Of a stretch of 64,000 bases of DNA, positions 34,564-47,010 are shown piece by piece. The number at the start of each line of letters is the position of its first letter. The stretch's first letter is position 1. Under the pieces are notes generated by a model. The model ran no database searches. It was not told the origin of the DNA and saw only the letters and a list, made by a program, of their open reading frames with translations. Origin of the DNA: Euwallacea fornicatus (taxonomy: Eukaryota > Arthropoda > Insecta > Coleoptera > Curculionidae); assembly GCF_040115645.1 (NCBI RefSeq), contig NC_089564.1, positions 744,001-808,000 of the forward strand. Direction: 5' to 3'. A program made the position numbers and the translations under genes.

Positions 34564-37500
34564 AAGAGATGTATTCGATGATATTATTTTATTATTAACT
34601 CTAATAGTTGCCGAACTAATTATGGATTTCTGTCCTGTAACAATCACATCGGGAAATTTAACTACTTTTGAGGGCGCTGTGAAACGCTAACAAACTAACA
34701 TAATTTATATCAGAATTACTCTTCTTCTGTTTATAACTTATACACCATGCGTTGCATTTATTTTTAGAGTTCGCGAACTCATTAAATTCAACGGAATTCT
34801 TTGTCGAATGCATCATCATTATGAAATAGAAGGTTTTTTTGGCGCGAAAACTGTTGGAAGTTATGCCATTAAACCTTATATTTACAGATACGAAAAGAAA
34901 ACGGATTACCATTGATGAGCTTCCCCATACCTCAAACATTTCAAATGAACCAGATTGTGAAATTTAGCAGATATTTCAAAGAAACTCAAGCGGAACACCA
35001 ATTTAACAGTGCCGGTAAAAATTTTAAAAAAGGGAGACTTTTTCAAGGTAAAATTCCGGGTATTTGACAATTTTACAGTCCATGACATTTCCAAATGGAA
35101 AGGCGATGGTGCAAGAAGAAGAACTAGACGTGTTTCTTATAAATTCTTCTGGGTGCTGAACCGACGTAAGATTTAAAAAAAGGGGGGGGATTAGCTACGA
35201 ATATTTCCAAAAATCGGGTCAGATTGCAAAATCGATTAACAAAGATTTAAATTGCCTGAATCCAAACGAAGACCGGTACCAGGATGAGGCAATATATCTG
35301 AAAATTTCGTAAACGTTGATAATGGAAAAAAAGTTGTGTATTTAACGAAGCAGAGTTGAGGAGTGCAGACGGGCAAAATTATTTTTAGTTTTTGCGTTAT
35401 ATCGAAAATAAACTAATGAGATTGCTGCTGGATGTTACGTTACTTCTCGAATTAGGTTACCTGTACCTGTGCCATTATTCCTGTTTCGCATAACTTAAAA
35501 AGAGTTAAATGAGAGAATGATTCCGACTAGGAAATATATAATTATGACCCAAACGCCAAGTTTAAATCACAGCTCGCGTAGCACCGAGAGATCGAAGACA
35601 AGGGGATCATAAATATTTCAAAATCGATATGTATCATTTTTTTCCATTAATAGATGCGATAAACGTTGCGTTAAATATATTTTAATTAATATTACAATAA
35701 CGTAAATCGGAAACACAAAAATTAACGCGCCATGAATTATCACAACAACGGCGACGTTTCATTGATATTCGTTTCTATGGCAGCTGTAAGTTAAACAACA
35801 ATGAGATTCTGGTCAACTTCTTCATTATCTCACTAAGTGAATAATGAGTAAATTTTACGAAAAAAAAGACATACATCACAGTCATCTAATAATCTTTAAA
35901 CTAACTAGGAGTGGAAAAATATTTTAATGGTATCTAATGGCCAAGTCCCGTATTTTGAGACATGAAGAACTATTGCGGCCAAAAGAACCTGGAAGCTTGT
36001 TAAATTCTTACATATTTGTGATTTGACGCTAAGACAAAAATCGATGCAGCATTTGGTTTTTACTGTTATTAACTATGTCAGTAGTAACAACTATGATCTC
36101 CCTACCTTGGTACATTTTCAGCACAGTAATGGTATATATATAGTTAACTCTCATAGATGTAACCACCATTATTCGCTCAGTGAAAAATACCAAAAAATTA
36201 AAAGAACTTACGTTTTAAATTTGATGTAAAAAGTATTAATTTTTGTTTCTTATGTCGATGACCAGACGATGATCGAATGATACCGTTTTAGGCAGCCTTT
36301 TGATCGGCATTTTTGAATAAATGTGAAATGCGTAAGATGCAAAACTGTACGTAAAGGTACTCGTTTTAAACAATTAAATATTTGATTAACTCATCTAAAA
36401 AAATTACGTTAAAAAGAACATGATCAAAGTAAAATATTCGTTTTCCGAAACTTTTGGCTCATCTATTTGGATTTCGCACTATTCAATTCGACATTTAAGC
36501 CCGGACTTGGTTTGCCATTGGTTATTATCAAAACACGTTTGTCGTTTTTATGAATTATAAAAGAGCATTGACGGCGAAATGTAGCACAAATCCCTGAAGA
36601 ATTATCGAATATTTTTTGTCAACAAATTTTTCAAAATAGAACAAATGAAAACTTAAATTTTGGAGCAAGAGCAATATTCTAAGCTCGGGCTTCGTGCCCC
36701 ACTGCTTGTTATTCAACTCCTTCGCCCATTTTGCAAGTTATTAAAGAGCATTAAAAACGAATTCTGACAAAAATTCGCGAAGAAATTTCTATTATTTTTT
36801 ATCATAAAATTACTGAGTCACTTGTTTCATATGCATTGTACCTATTTCTGCTCAAATATTAAAAATTCCCAACTCACGTAAGATAAAAATTTCCCCATTC
36901 AAAGATAGCTCCCTTCCCAGATATAAAAAATAGAAAGTTTGGTCAATTACTAATACAGGACAGCCGGATTTCTAATTTCATTTATGAGTTAATTGGTTCT
37001 GTCCCTAGTTTGACCTAAATTTGATAAGAGCAATTTGTTATTACCGGTAAGACCAGGTGCGAGCTTTTTCAACGCTTTCTATTTTCTATTTACACTCATC
37101 ATAGAGGACGCAAAGAGGTCAGCAACCCCTTTTATTTTACTTGAAACCTTACGATTAGTATTATGGGGATTCATCAAGGAATTCAGCGTGATAATTAAAT
37201 TTCTTTAGCTGCTTATGAGACTAGAACGTTTGAGAATGGTTCGTGGTCAGGATTTAATCCTCTAATCCCAAATATCAATCTTTATAGCCTCATTAAATGA
37301 AACTTAAGCCGAAGAACCCATGGAAAAAAATGCGACCTTCCTCTTCCCATTCACCCATTCACGTAACCCACTTTTCGCAGGTAAAAAATGGCCCATTAAG
37401 CCGCGATTACATAAGCTCGTTTCCCTTGGTCAACGGTCCTTATGCAGGCTGGGCAATAAGATTTATTTGTTCTCTGTGCAGATGCGGCCATTCGGCCAGC

Positions 37501-39549
37501 TGTCCGATGGTTAAGCCTTTATACCCACTGGATCGTGTGTCATATACCCGTAATGGTAAGCTAAAGAATCGAATTGAATGATATCGTTTGTTCACAGCAA
37601 ATTTTTGAATTGGCTGAATTATTATCAACCCTTTAAAGAATAACTACTGATGCATATTCAGTACTCCGACTTACTTACTCAGATTTTTACAAGTTGCAAA
37701 TAACTCCAGGAGGAATAGAAATGTATGTAGAAGAGATTTCGTTCCCGCTTTAGGGTCGTTTGCCCAAGATTTTAATATTGGCTCAGGAAACCTCATTTAT
37801 GTCCTTGTCCTATCGATTTCAAGTAGCTGCGACGAGGGTAAAAAATGATTAAGTGCCTACACACCCAAAGGGTTAAAGAGAAAAAAGGGTGAACCAACAA
37901 CCCCCGGAGACCTTAAGATGATATCTGCTTAAAAGGAAGGGAGGGTGGAAAAAATCCCATCGAAAGTAGGAGACTTTCAGGAATTATTCAGCTGTGAATG
38001 GGAAGATATGACAAATCCTCGTTTTTGTCATTTTGTAATAATTATTGTTTGGTCTGTGCTTAACGATAATTTGCGAATATAAAAGGTGTACTAGAAAGAA
38101 TGGTGCAAATGAATATTTAGTGCTAAGAAGAAAAAATAGAGGTATATAGTTAAGCTCATACAAAAGAGATATAATCTAAGATATATTTCACAGTTTTTGA
38201 TTTACCAACTTTAAATTGCTATGGGAAAGGTTTTTGGGTGCTACCTGTGTCTTAGTGAGATATAAAAAATTGGTTTAATTCCTATGATGACGTTAAAGTC
38301 GTCAGTTCTTTATCAGAACTGATAACTTTAACATTTTAAGAACAAAACAGATTCTGCAAGACAGTGCGTATCTCATTTCAAGTCTTAATACAATATTCTC
38401 TCACACGTTGCACAGGCTTTGATTATTGTTCCTGATCGCATTTTCCCTTTCTTGAATATTATTCCGTGACCCCCCTTTGGTGGTAAGTACCAATTTGAAC
38501 AGCAGTGACTTCAAAAACTTACAAAAACAGAAATCTAATGGATCTAATTAGGGACTTCGTAGTGGCCACAAATGTTCACTATCCTCACCCTGTGCACGAT
38601 GAAAGCAGCAATGCTGTTTTGCATAAACCAAAAACATTATCTTAAGGCTAGAGGACCGTCCTCCAAAATTAGAGGTAAGTCATTTGTTAAGAACCGTGCG
38701 CATCCCTCCTAATCAATTTTGCTGGAAGTTCACCTGGTCCCACAATCATATGCCTCAAAATTCCCTGCCGCACATTAATTGAAAATTCGTGTTGAAAATT
38801 ATGTTCTATTATTAAGTGAGAATTACCCGTGGTATAAGAATAGAATTTTTCCTACCTTACTAGCAACAATAATCGAAAATTTAACTTCACGGCTCAGTTA
38901 CCATCATTCCTCGTGTTTTGTAACTTCTTCCACGGCATAACATGCATACATAATCACGCAGGCATCTACTTCTCTAAAGTGATTTAGTTTGTTTCTGACA
39001 CATAAATTGCATTGCTAAGTACGATGCAAAGCGGCATCGATTCCAGCACTCATTAGTTCATAGTAAAAAGTAAATAATTGAGTTAATATTCATACATTTA
39101 AGTTGTAAATAAAAAGTAGTATCACTGTCTTCCCGCTAAATTCAATTCAAAACCGACATATTTGAGGTTATGGTGATTGCACGAACGACAGAGACATCTG
39201 AGAGAGGGACAAAAGACAAGGACAGACATTCGGTTTAAAATGTGCCGCTCTGACGATCGGACCCGAATCATCAATCGTGAGATCTATCTCGCAAATCTGC
39301 TATCCTTATCTGGCATTCATCTCGACGTTTTCGTACTCTGTCTTATCTACGAGGACACATTAACCCACATCTTCGGAGCTATCTTATCGTTAAATAGACC
39401 ATCCCCTTTAACTTGAGCTTAAACACTTCGCAGTGGAATGTGTGGAATGCGGATATAACCGGTTCTTGGAAGCGCCAGTTTTTTTTGCCTTTTAGCTGGC
39501 AATTTATGTTCACCTTGAATTGACCTTCGCGGTGAAATGTGGAAGGAAC
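34564..39549. other. Long non-coding stretch, nothing recognised
   Basis: Five kilobases of AT-rich sequence with no recognisable protein motif, repeat or TE end. Open frames near 37300-37630 and 39177-39416 have no family signature. Confidence 0.55.
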
Positions 39550-40034
39550 GCGGGCATTTAAATATTAAAAATGTTAATTTTTTTACTTTTTAAGTTTTTG
39601 TTCGTGTCTTTTTAGCGTCCCACGACTCGCATCAAATATTTCCAGTAAAATTTTAAATTATTTTCAAGGAGTATGTAGGGTATTTGCCAAATTAAATACG
39701 CTTCTCCTTGTAAATGTTGTTTCGTCGATGGAATAATATTGTATTGAAGACTGAGTAGTGAACAACGTGTTGCTTTTGGAATAACAAACGTAGAAATCAA
39801 TTCTAGCTGGAACTATCTTGGCAGCCAATTAAAAAAAATGAAATTATGTGTTAACTGCTCCTCAGTCTCGCCCAGTTTGTCGTAAAGTCGTTCAAAAGTT
39901 CGATGATCTGGTTGTCTATTATTGGAATCAAGTTCCAGAAACCTTTCAGCAGTAGAACTTCTAAAGTTTATTTGCCCATCAACACAAACCATATTTCTCA
40001 TCTCAATATTAGCGAGTTTAGTGTATCGAGGCAT
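39550..40034 (-). pseudogene. Transposase relic: N-terminal HTH fused to first catalytic motif by deletion
   Basis: The minus strand starts with a real ATG at 40034 (MPRYTKLANIEM). After about 35 codons it reads NRQPDHRTFERLYDKLGETE, the helix-turn-helix signature of an insect Tc1/mariner-like transposase family that normally reads RRQPDHRTFxRLxxRLxE. In another frame it continues as RIDFYVCYSKSNTLF and then DETTFTRRSVFN, the first catalytic Asp motif. About 80-100 residues expected between these two blocks are missing, and everything after the first motif is unrecognisable by 39550. The stretch from RIDF to DET is clearly related at DNA level to the plus-strand copy at 40690-40785. It is inactive. 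Confidence 0.75.
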
Positions 40035-40569
40035 TCGTGGAAGTATAACAGAAGTTACTTATCACACTAATGAAACACGCTGTTCGTTGATATAGCTATG
40101 TTTAAAGTATGAACTTTCTACGTATATTAAGTTATGTCTAAGCTATACTGTATAAACAGTAATAGGTATTACCATAAAGCGAAATTTCTCTGTTATGCAT
40201 TATGATATGCATTAAGCATGCTGCATAACTCTTATGACGACATCAAATGTATTCTCCTTTTTAACATGTACACGTCGCGACAAAAAAAACTGAAGTCAAA
40301 TGAAAATTTATAGCAAAAAAATCAGTAGCGACAGTGAAATCATCATTGAGTAATTATAGTTATAATGTCTAGATTTTTCTTGCAAACGGGATTCGTGCAA
40401 CTTGGATCGGAAAAGCGGAATCGTGCGCTAACCGCACTAGTGTTTTTCCAGCCTGGATTGCTCTCATGCACATTGCCTTAAAATGTTCAATCATCTTTGA
40501 AAAATTTTTGACTCAGAAACGTTGACTGAAAGTTCATTCCAATAAAATGTCGATTAATGTTCTACTGGC
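40035..40569. other. Spacer between two oppositely oriented transposase relics
   Basis: No coding sequence recognised. The part at 40494-40552 resembles 41573-41632 in direct orientation, so it may be 5' sequence of the plus-strand element. Confidence 0.45.
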
Positions 40570-41345
40570 AGCATCAACCGCATCTATGAAGCAACGACGA
40601 TCAGTAAATCGTCAATTTCTAGATTTCGACGGAAAGATAACTGTTAGATTGCTATTTTACAGCTGTTCAAAATTTGTTTCCAAGGGATTTTCAACTCAGA
40701 ATTGATTTCTGCAATTTGTGACTCCAAAAGTAATATCGTGACCCTTTTTGCCTTAATAAACTATTGTTTAGCGATGAAACAATATTTATAAGATAATATA
40801 ATTAATTGGCAAAACAGTTATTCTTACATAACAAAAAATCCTCATCCTCATTTAATAAGAGAATATTACTTTCGACATGAATTTTCATTAATGTGCAATG
40901 CGAAATTTTCGGACATATAGCTTTGCCACCAGTTCAACTTCCGAAAAAATTGAATGGAAATCAGTACTTGAGCTTCTTGAGAAGTGACTTATCTCTAGTT
41001 TTAGAGAATCTAGTTTTCTAGAATCTTTTAGCCATCAAACAATGTTTTCGATTTCTGCAAAAAGACATTGCTGCGTATTACCTTATACAAGGTGAGGCTA
41101 GTAAACCTATGTGGCCACCACGAAGTCCGGACTTATCAGATGTCTTTTTGGAAGGGAGTTTCGAGGTCGCTAGCAAAGGAGTCGCTGTCTAAAACCAAAA
41201 TGGAGTTATGGAATAATTAAATCAATAAAAGAAAGTAAAAATACGATTAGAAGGATTAATCAAAGTCTGTAATAAGCTGCGGAGAAAATTTTACAGTAAA
41301 ACTTTGATGTAATGTATTGGTGGAGAAGATCGACATTTCTAAAAT
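40570..41345 (+). pseudogene. Transposase relic, catalytic half (same family as 39550-40034)
   Basis: Plus-strand blocks in order are DETIFI at 40773 (first catalytic Asp-Glu), NIINWQNSYSYITKNPHPHL, LPPVQLPKKLNGNQYLSFLR, SDLSLVLENLVF then a stop, QKDIAAYYL in place of QQDGAPAHY (second Asp kept), WPPRSPDLSDVFLEGSF in place of WPPRSPDLTPLDFFLWG (third acidic residue lost), and a tail ending CIGGEDRHF where the family has a Gly-Gly-His-Phe-Glu-His terminus. At least one frameshift and three stops interrupt it. The order and spacing match the catalytic core of insect Tc1/mariner-like transposases closely. The helix-turn-helix part is missing or unreadable upstream. About 60 bp of flanking sequence is repeated directly on both sides. 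Confidence 0.8.
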
Positions 41346-44300
41346 CTACATTAGCTCATTTTTTGTAGTTTCCAAGACGTAAGTTATTTTCCACTAAACT
41401 CATTTTTTTATTGCTTTCTCATTTTCTCTGGCGGGTGGGGCCCGTCAACTAAATTATCTCAACAAAGCACTCCAAACGCACGGAATCGTTCAAATGCAAA
41501 TATTTCAAAAACCGTTAGAGATGCGAGTTGTTTTTGAAAAGTTTATGAAAATAATCTTAAGTATTTGGCAGATATTTGAAGAATTTTTCACTCTGAAACA
41601 TTAACCGAAATTTTCCGTGATAAAATTTATATCAATTAGTGCAATTGTGAACGCTCAGAACAGGTGGTGAATGAAGTTCTTAAGGTAATACACGTGCTAA
41701 GTCTATAATTTCAACCTATACCTATCCAGAAAGAGCCAGAAGGACCGCAATAACCAAAGTAAGTCCAAAAAGTCCATCCTTCTCGATCTAGTCGCTTTTT
41801 TTTAACTTTCAGTATATCTACTGTCCAGTGAATTGATCCAATTGTAAGCAATTTGAGGGTTTCCTTATTTTTTATACGCATTATTCGCACTTAACAAATC
41901 GGAATCTAATATTATTAATATATGTAAAAAGATAGAAGAAACCCCAACTATGGCGCAGATTTTACGAAAAAACTCCCTCCGCTGCAGTGCTGTTATTGAT
42001 TAGCAACATTGCGAGAGGGTTGCTATATTAAAGGGTTAAAAGAGTTAAAAGAAGTGGCTAGCGGGGATAGGGGGAGACGTCCCCGGCGTGCTCGAGTTGT
42101 TGTGCCTTCTTCAGGAAAAGGGTCTGTTGTACCATTTAAAAAAGAGGGTGCAGGATTTTTAAGAGGAAGTTTTCAACTAAGATGAGAGGTGACGTCAGTC
42201 ATTAATTTGCTAAATGGTCGGATCCTAACTATGGATACCAAAGATGAAATATTGTGAAGAGATCAGAGGTACGCAATTTTCAACTAGACGTGCACTTGTC
42301 GATACCTTGAAAACCACTACTGCTTGAATTACTTGCAGACATTTATTTCCCTCTTTGCACCAAAAATCAATTCAATTTCAAGGAAATTACAAATTCGACC
42401 AATCACAGCATTATTAAATTGATACAATTAGTTGCTGGTTAGTTCAGGCTTTTTTCTATTTTTTCGATGGAATAAAACGCGCCCAGAGATATCTTTTATG
42501 GTAATTTTTATATGGGACTCATTACTCCTAGACCTCTGCAAGCCGTTACTTGAACGACAGGTAACTTTAATTATTATTCTTTCGGGAGGACTTTGGGTGG
42601 GAAGGGAAACAAAACCGGTTTGGGTCTTAACAGAAGGGTCTTACAAAAAATCGTCACCTTAAAATAAAGAAACCCTTTGCGTCCTTGCATAAATTAACCT
42701 CGGAGTTCCCTCTCTGAGAGGACCTATTGGCATTACAACCCGCTCCAATAATAATTGTCATGCACCCAATATGTTGGAAGTTACATTCTTTTTACACCCC
42801 AATTCAAGAGCGGAGCCAGGCATCGGCGTATGGGACAGGGGGGGCAGAGATCCCCCCTTCCTGTGTTTTATTTTACAATAAAAATTCATATTTCGCATCT
42901 CTGAAAATTAAGGGGTTTATCATAGATATTCATCTTCCCTAGTCGGTGATACGTGTGTCCCACATGATGCTGCGGTCAACGTGAAATTTTTTTGTTAATA
43001 TAAGCATCGGCCCTCTCCAAAAAGTCGACATGCTTGTCCGGCAAAATTGTAAGACCGTAGTAGTAACTCCCTTAGCTTGGGGCTAGGGTCCACCATACCT
43101 TCGGTGGGGCGGCTGATTATAATGAAAACACTTATTATATTCCAGACTCAGTCACCAGGACCGAACTATGACTCCTCAATATCCATTTCAAGCTGTCTGG
43201 TTTTAATTCGTTTCCTTTCTGAATGAGCAAAGAATGCCAAGAACCGACAACAATAAAGCTATTAGATGTGAGAAAGTATCTACATGACGGTCCCGTGAAG
43301 CCCGACTTGCATTAGTAGAAACAAAAAAAAACCTGTACAAATTGAAGAATAGATTCCCCTTGGCATTCGCATAAATTAACACAGTTCCCATAAGGGGTTG
43401 AGGAAGTAACCTGTCTTGAAACCAGTTACAGTTTTGTTTTTTGAACATTTACCCGGGGCTCTATTATTTCACGGATTCATTTGCATACGCTGGCGTTAAT
43501 TTAGGATCACATCCGGTATATATGGGTGAGGAGCAGCGAAGGGTTTTTGTTTCTTTGGCAGTCGCAATTTAAGTTCTGGCAGGTGCATATATTTAAATCG
43601 TTTAGCATAATTTTTTCGCATACGGTTGTCACCCGTACGCCATTGTAAGACACAAGAGATTGAAGAAAACAAAAAACACTCTTGATGGTTTGATAATTGG
43701 TATGCTGGTTACCTGGCCGGCTATTCAACCAACAAACAATCTAAACCATCACCGTTTCGGTTCATTGTTCGTTATCTTTTATTTTCGCTAATCCAGCTCG
43801 TACCTACAATGTCCCATTGACCTTTTCAATCCTCAACCGCACTCTTTCACTCCTCATCTGCCCTTTGCGTTATTTTTTTCCTCGTTCGAAACCTAATTGT
43901 CTACGCCTAGGCCGGTGGTGGCTCGCATATGGTCATCGAAATACTCCGTTCAGAATTAAAATATTAACTGAAAACTTTTTTCCAGGGGTATTTCGTTTCT
44001 GTGTGGGACCACTGTTCGAGGTCGGTGTTGGCAGAAGACAGAGAATTATTACCGTATCGGCATCATAAATTAAGAAAATTGAAATGATGAGAATATCGAG
44101 AGAAAATTCGTTGCAGTAATTGTTTGGGCACGTGTTTCACATCAATCACGAAATTTTAGCAATATTTTTGTGACTATTATTAATCGCACGTCGAAGAATA
44201 TCATAAATCAACGACAGATTTCAAATGTGGCATCGGCAAGTTGTAGGCGGCGAAAAATTGGAAGGATGAAATGTGAAACGAACTGAGCAGAAAACAAAAA

Positions 44301-46179
44301 AGTTTTTCGAAAATTTCGAGCTTTTTCTAATCCCTCGACAACCATCGGAAGTTTCCGAATTCTGGAACGGCAACTCAGAAACTTCGCCCCGTTTTAACTG
44401 GCACCGCATCGTTTAGAGCCACCATGACCCCACGGTTGAGCCCTAGAAACTCTGCTTAAACTGGCGCTTTTGAATCATTGACTTTCTATTGCGTTGTACA
44501 AATGAGTGATCACATCTAAGGAAGAGCAAAACTTTTACGGTCTTGGGTACCCGCTTCAGTCCCCGCTCGGAGGGGGTGAAGCTGCTGCTTCGAAATGGCG
44601 AAAGGCAACTTCCATCCCATACAGAATTCTATTTTTACTTCCGAATGAGCCCATCAACTTTTGAGGTGCAAAGCGGAAAATAAACACCCTCACAAAGGCT
44701 TTGAGTGGCGAAGGCAAGATTAAATAAATATATTTCAGTCGTTCGTTCCGCCATTAACACCCTGTAGGGACTCATCAGTTGAGAACCTGTCTTGCTGCAT
44801 ACTTTCGTCTTGTTGACGATAAATTATCATTTTTAATCGATATTATTCCGACCTTTTCAAGTCATGTACGAAATGCGACTATTTTGTGATACGTGATGAC
44901 GGCAAATTCAAAAATCTGAATGTTGGAGCTTAATTATCGAATTATCGGTCTGACGTGAATGGCAATGTTGGGGAGTTAAGTCTGCTCCGAATTTAGTGCA
45001 TGTTGCCTTTGGGACATTAGCTGAAACCTCCCCTGATATTTATTATTCTTGCTGCTGCTGGCAAGCAAACTTCCACTAATTATTGCATTCTGAGGCGACA
45101 TTTTTTTCGACTCTTTTGGTTTAACCTTAACTTCTTCTCATAAAATGAAACTGTCTCAATTTTACACATCATGATCATTCAACAGTCTTAACGAACATCG
45201 CTAGTACCCTCTCTGAAACTTTTAATTATACCGGGAGATAATTAAAAACTACTCTTAAATTCCGGTAATTACGAATCTACTGAAACTCGTCACGCGAAAA
45301 TGCGACACGACAAGCACCAACTACAAAGACCGCCCTAGAACAATACTTTTTCAAAAAACCCCTAATCTCCGTAATTACACGCTTTTCCGTCGTCGATTTT
45401 TCGAACGCTTTCCGGAGTTCTTTTGATGAAAAATCTTAAAACTTAAAGCCTCATTACGAGGCCATTCTTTTCATCTTAACAAACCTTTGAAGGAAAATTG
45501 TCGACCGACACCCTCCGAAATTGGAGAAATATTCAACTCGCAGACGACGCCCTTTGATGTCGAAAATTAATATAAAAGCGAGCTTAATGGAAAAAATAAA
45601 GAGCTAAGAGTCGCCTAACAAGATCGAAATTTGGCAAAGTAACGCACAGTGGCGTAGGCCCGAAAAGGCGGAAGGGTTAGTACTATGCGAGTCCACCGGG
45701 TACATAGACATTCTGAGTTAATAATGAGTGAAACAGAGGTGTAGAAGGGAAAAAGGCGCGATAGAATAAATTAAGTCCACGAAGACCAACGTCAAATGTT
45801 GCATCAAGATGTACCCCGAAACCGAGTTCAACCGAAATTTTACGGACTTTAGAAAATAACCCATCAAACCGGACATCTTAGGTCAGGGCCAAAGGACAAA
45901 ACAGAAAACGGGATTTTAGAAGAGACTACCTTTAATCAAGACTATGTCGTGTGGTATTCCAGGAGGAAGTATCAAAATGTGATAATGTTGCGAGCTTCCG
46001 GTTTGACGTAACCAAAAGCGTGTTTGATCCTTCTCGTGGCGCCAAAACCCATATGTCCTCGTCATAGGACGAAAGTGGGGTGATTTCGGGTCGAACGACC
46101 CAAAGTGTTGTATTTTGCAAACCCTACCAGAATCCGGAAATTTGTAAATTGGCTGCCGAGATAATCATGGACTGGACCA
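41346..46179. other. Long non-coding stretch, TE-end motifs only
   Basis: No gene recognised. A subterminal-type motif (caaatatttcaaaaac at about 41496) and the 3' direct repeat (41573-41632) probably belong to the preceding transposon. An ACACCCTGTA motif lies at 44757-44766 on the minus strand, and CAGTGGCGTAG at 45648 resembles hAT-type termini, but no partner was found for either. Confidence 0.5.
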
Positions 46180-47010
46180 TCACTTTCGGACTGTTCTGGG
46201 TTTGCAGTTTGAGAAGCACTGTTTCGTGCGCAAATATCTATCTGACTACAACTAAGGTTTATTAGTAAAACACGTCAAAATCAACTGCAGTTGTGCAGAG
46301 AATGGATACATTGGAATCTGGAATGATGTAATGTCGTGTTTAGTGAAGAAATCCAGATTCTATTTGGGTAGGCATGATAGTCGGACAAAAGTAAGAAAAA
46401 GACGGGATCCTCGGTTTACACTACAGAGGCATATCCGTCAGACTATTGGGGTAATGGTTTGGGGTGTTACTGCATATGGTAGCAGGTCACCTTTACTTTT
46501 CCTTAGAGGCAATATGACAGCCCAACGATATATCCAAGAAGTCCTGGAACTCCATCTAATGTCTTATCTGGAAACTCTTGTTCCAGTTTTCCGGCAAGAC
46601 AATGCACGACCACATTTGGCTAGAGTGTCTATGGACTTCTTCCAACAAAACGCAATCAACTGTTTCCCTCCCCTCCCTCTCACCGATGGAACATGTATGG
46701 TATATTGTAAGTACCAGGTTGCATAATTTAGCCCATCCCTTACCAACCCTAGCAACGCTACACCATGCTGTCCAGTTAACCTGGAATGAGATTCCTCTAG
46801 AGAACATCAATCACCTACCTAGATCCATGCTTAGAATGTATGAGGCACCGCGGAAAACTGACAAATTATTATTTTTTTGGGTTTTTAACAATTAAATTGT
46901 TCAATTTTTTAACGAAGTCTTTGTTTTAGCCTAAGAAACGTGCATTCCAAAAATTATTTATTTAAATAACACCATTTTTACGGGGTGTTCTGTTTTCTAT
47001 GTCACGCAGT
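46180..47010 (+). mobile_element. Tc1 element relic with 3' terminus
   Basis: A transposase relic (46200-46895) is followed by about 115 bp ending GGTGTTCTGTTTTCTATGTC then ACGCAGTA (46984-47011). In reverse complement this reads TACTGCGTGACATAGAAAAC, a plausible Tc1 terminal repeat beginning at a TA. I could not find the matching 5' end in the 800 bp upstream, so the left boundary is set by coding similarity only. Confidence 0.75.
46200..46895 (+). pseudogene. Tc1 transposase relic
   Basis: Blocks in order are ALFRAQISI, stop, RFISKTRQNQLQLCREWIHW and NLE then a stop (46212-46326); CNVVFSEE (46327-46350), where the family has FSDE and the first catalytic Asp is now Glu; after a one-base frameshift SRFYLGRHDSRTKVRKRRD, QTIGVMVWGVTAYGSRSPLL, TAQRYIQEVLELHL and RQDNARPHLARVS with the second Asp at 46598-46600; after another frameshift near 46665-46680 SPMEHVWYIVSTRLHNLAHP with the third acidic residue (Glu) at 46689-46691, then LTWNEIPLENINHL. 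This is the classical DD34E Tc1 core. It would excise and insert the element at TA dinucleotides. The frameshifts, stops and first-Asp change make it dead. The helix-turn-helix region upstream is too decayed to read. Confidence 0.93.

Noticed and set aside
45640..45665. CAGTGGCGTAG as a hAT element end
   Set aside because: No opposite end or 8-bp target duplication found; similar tips at 50689 and 61134 are also unpaired.
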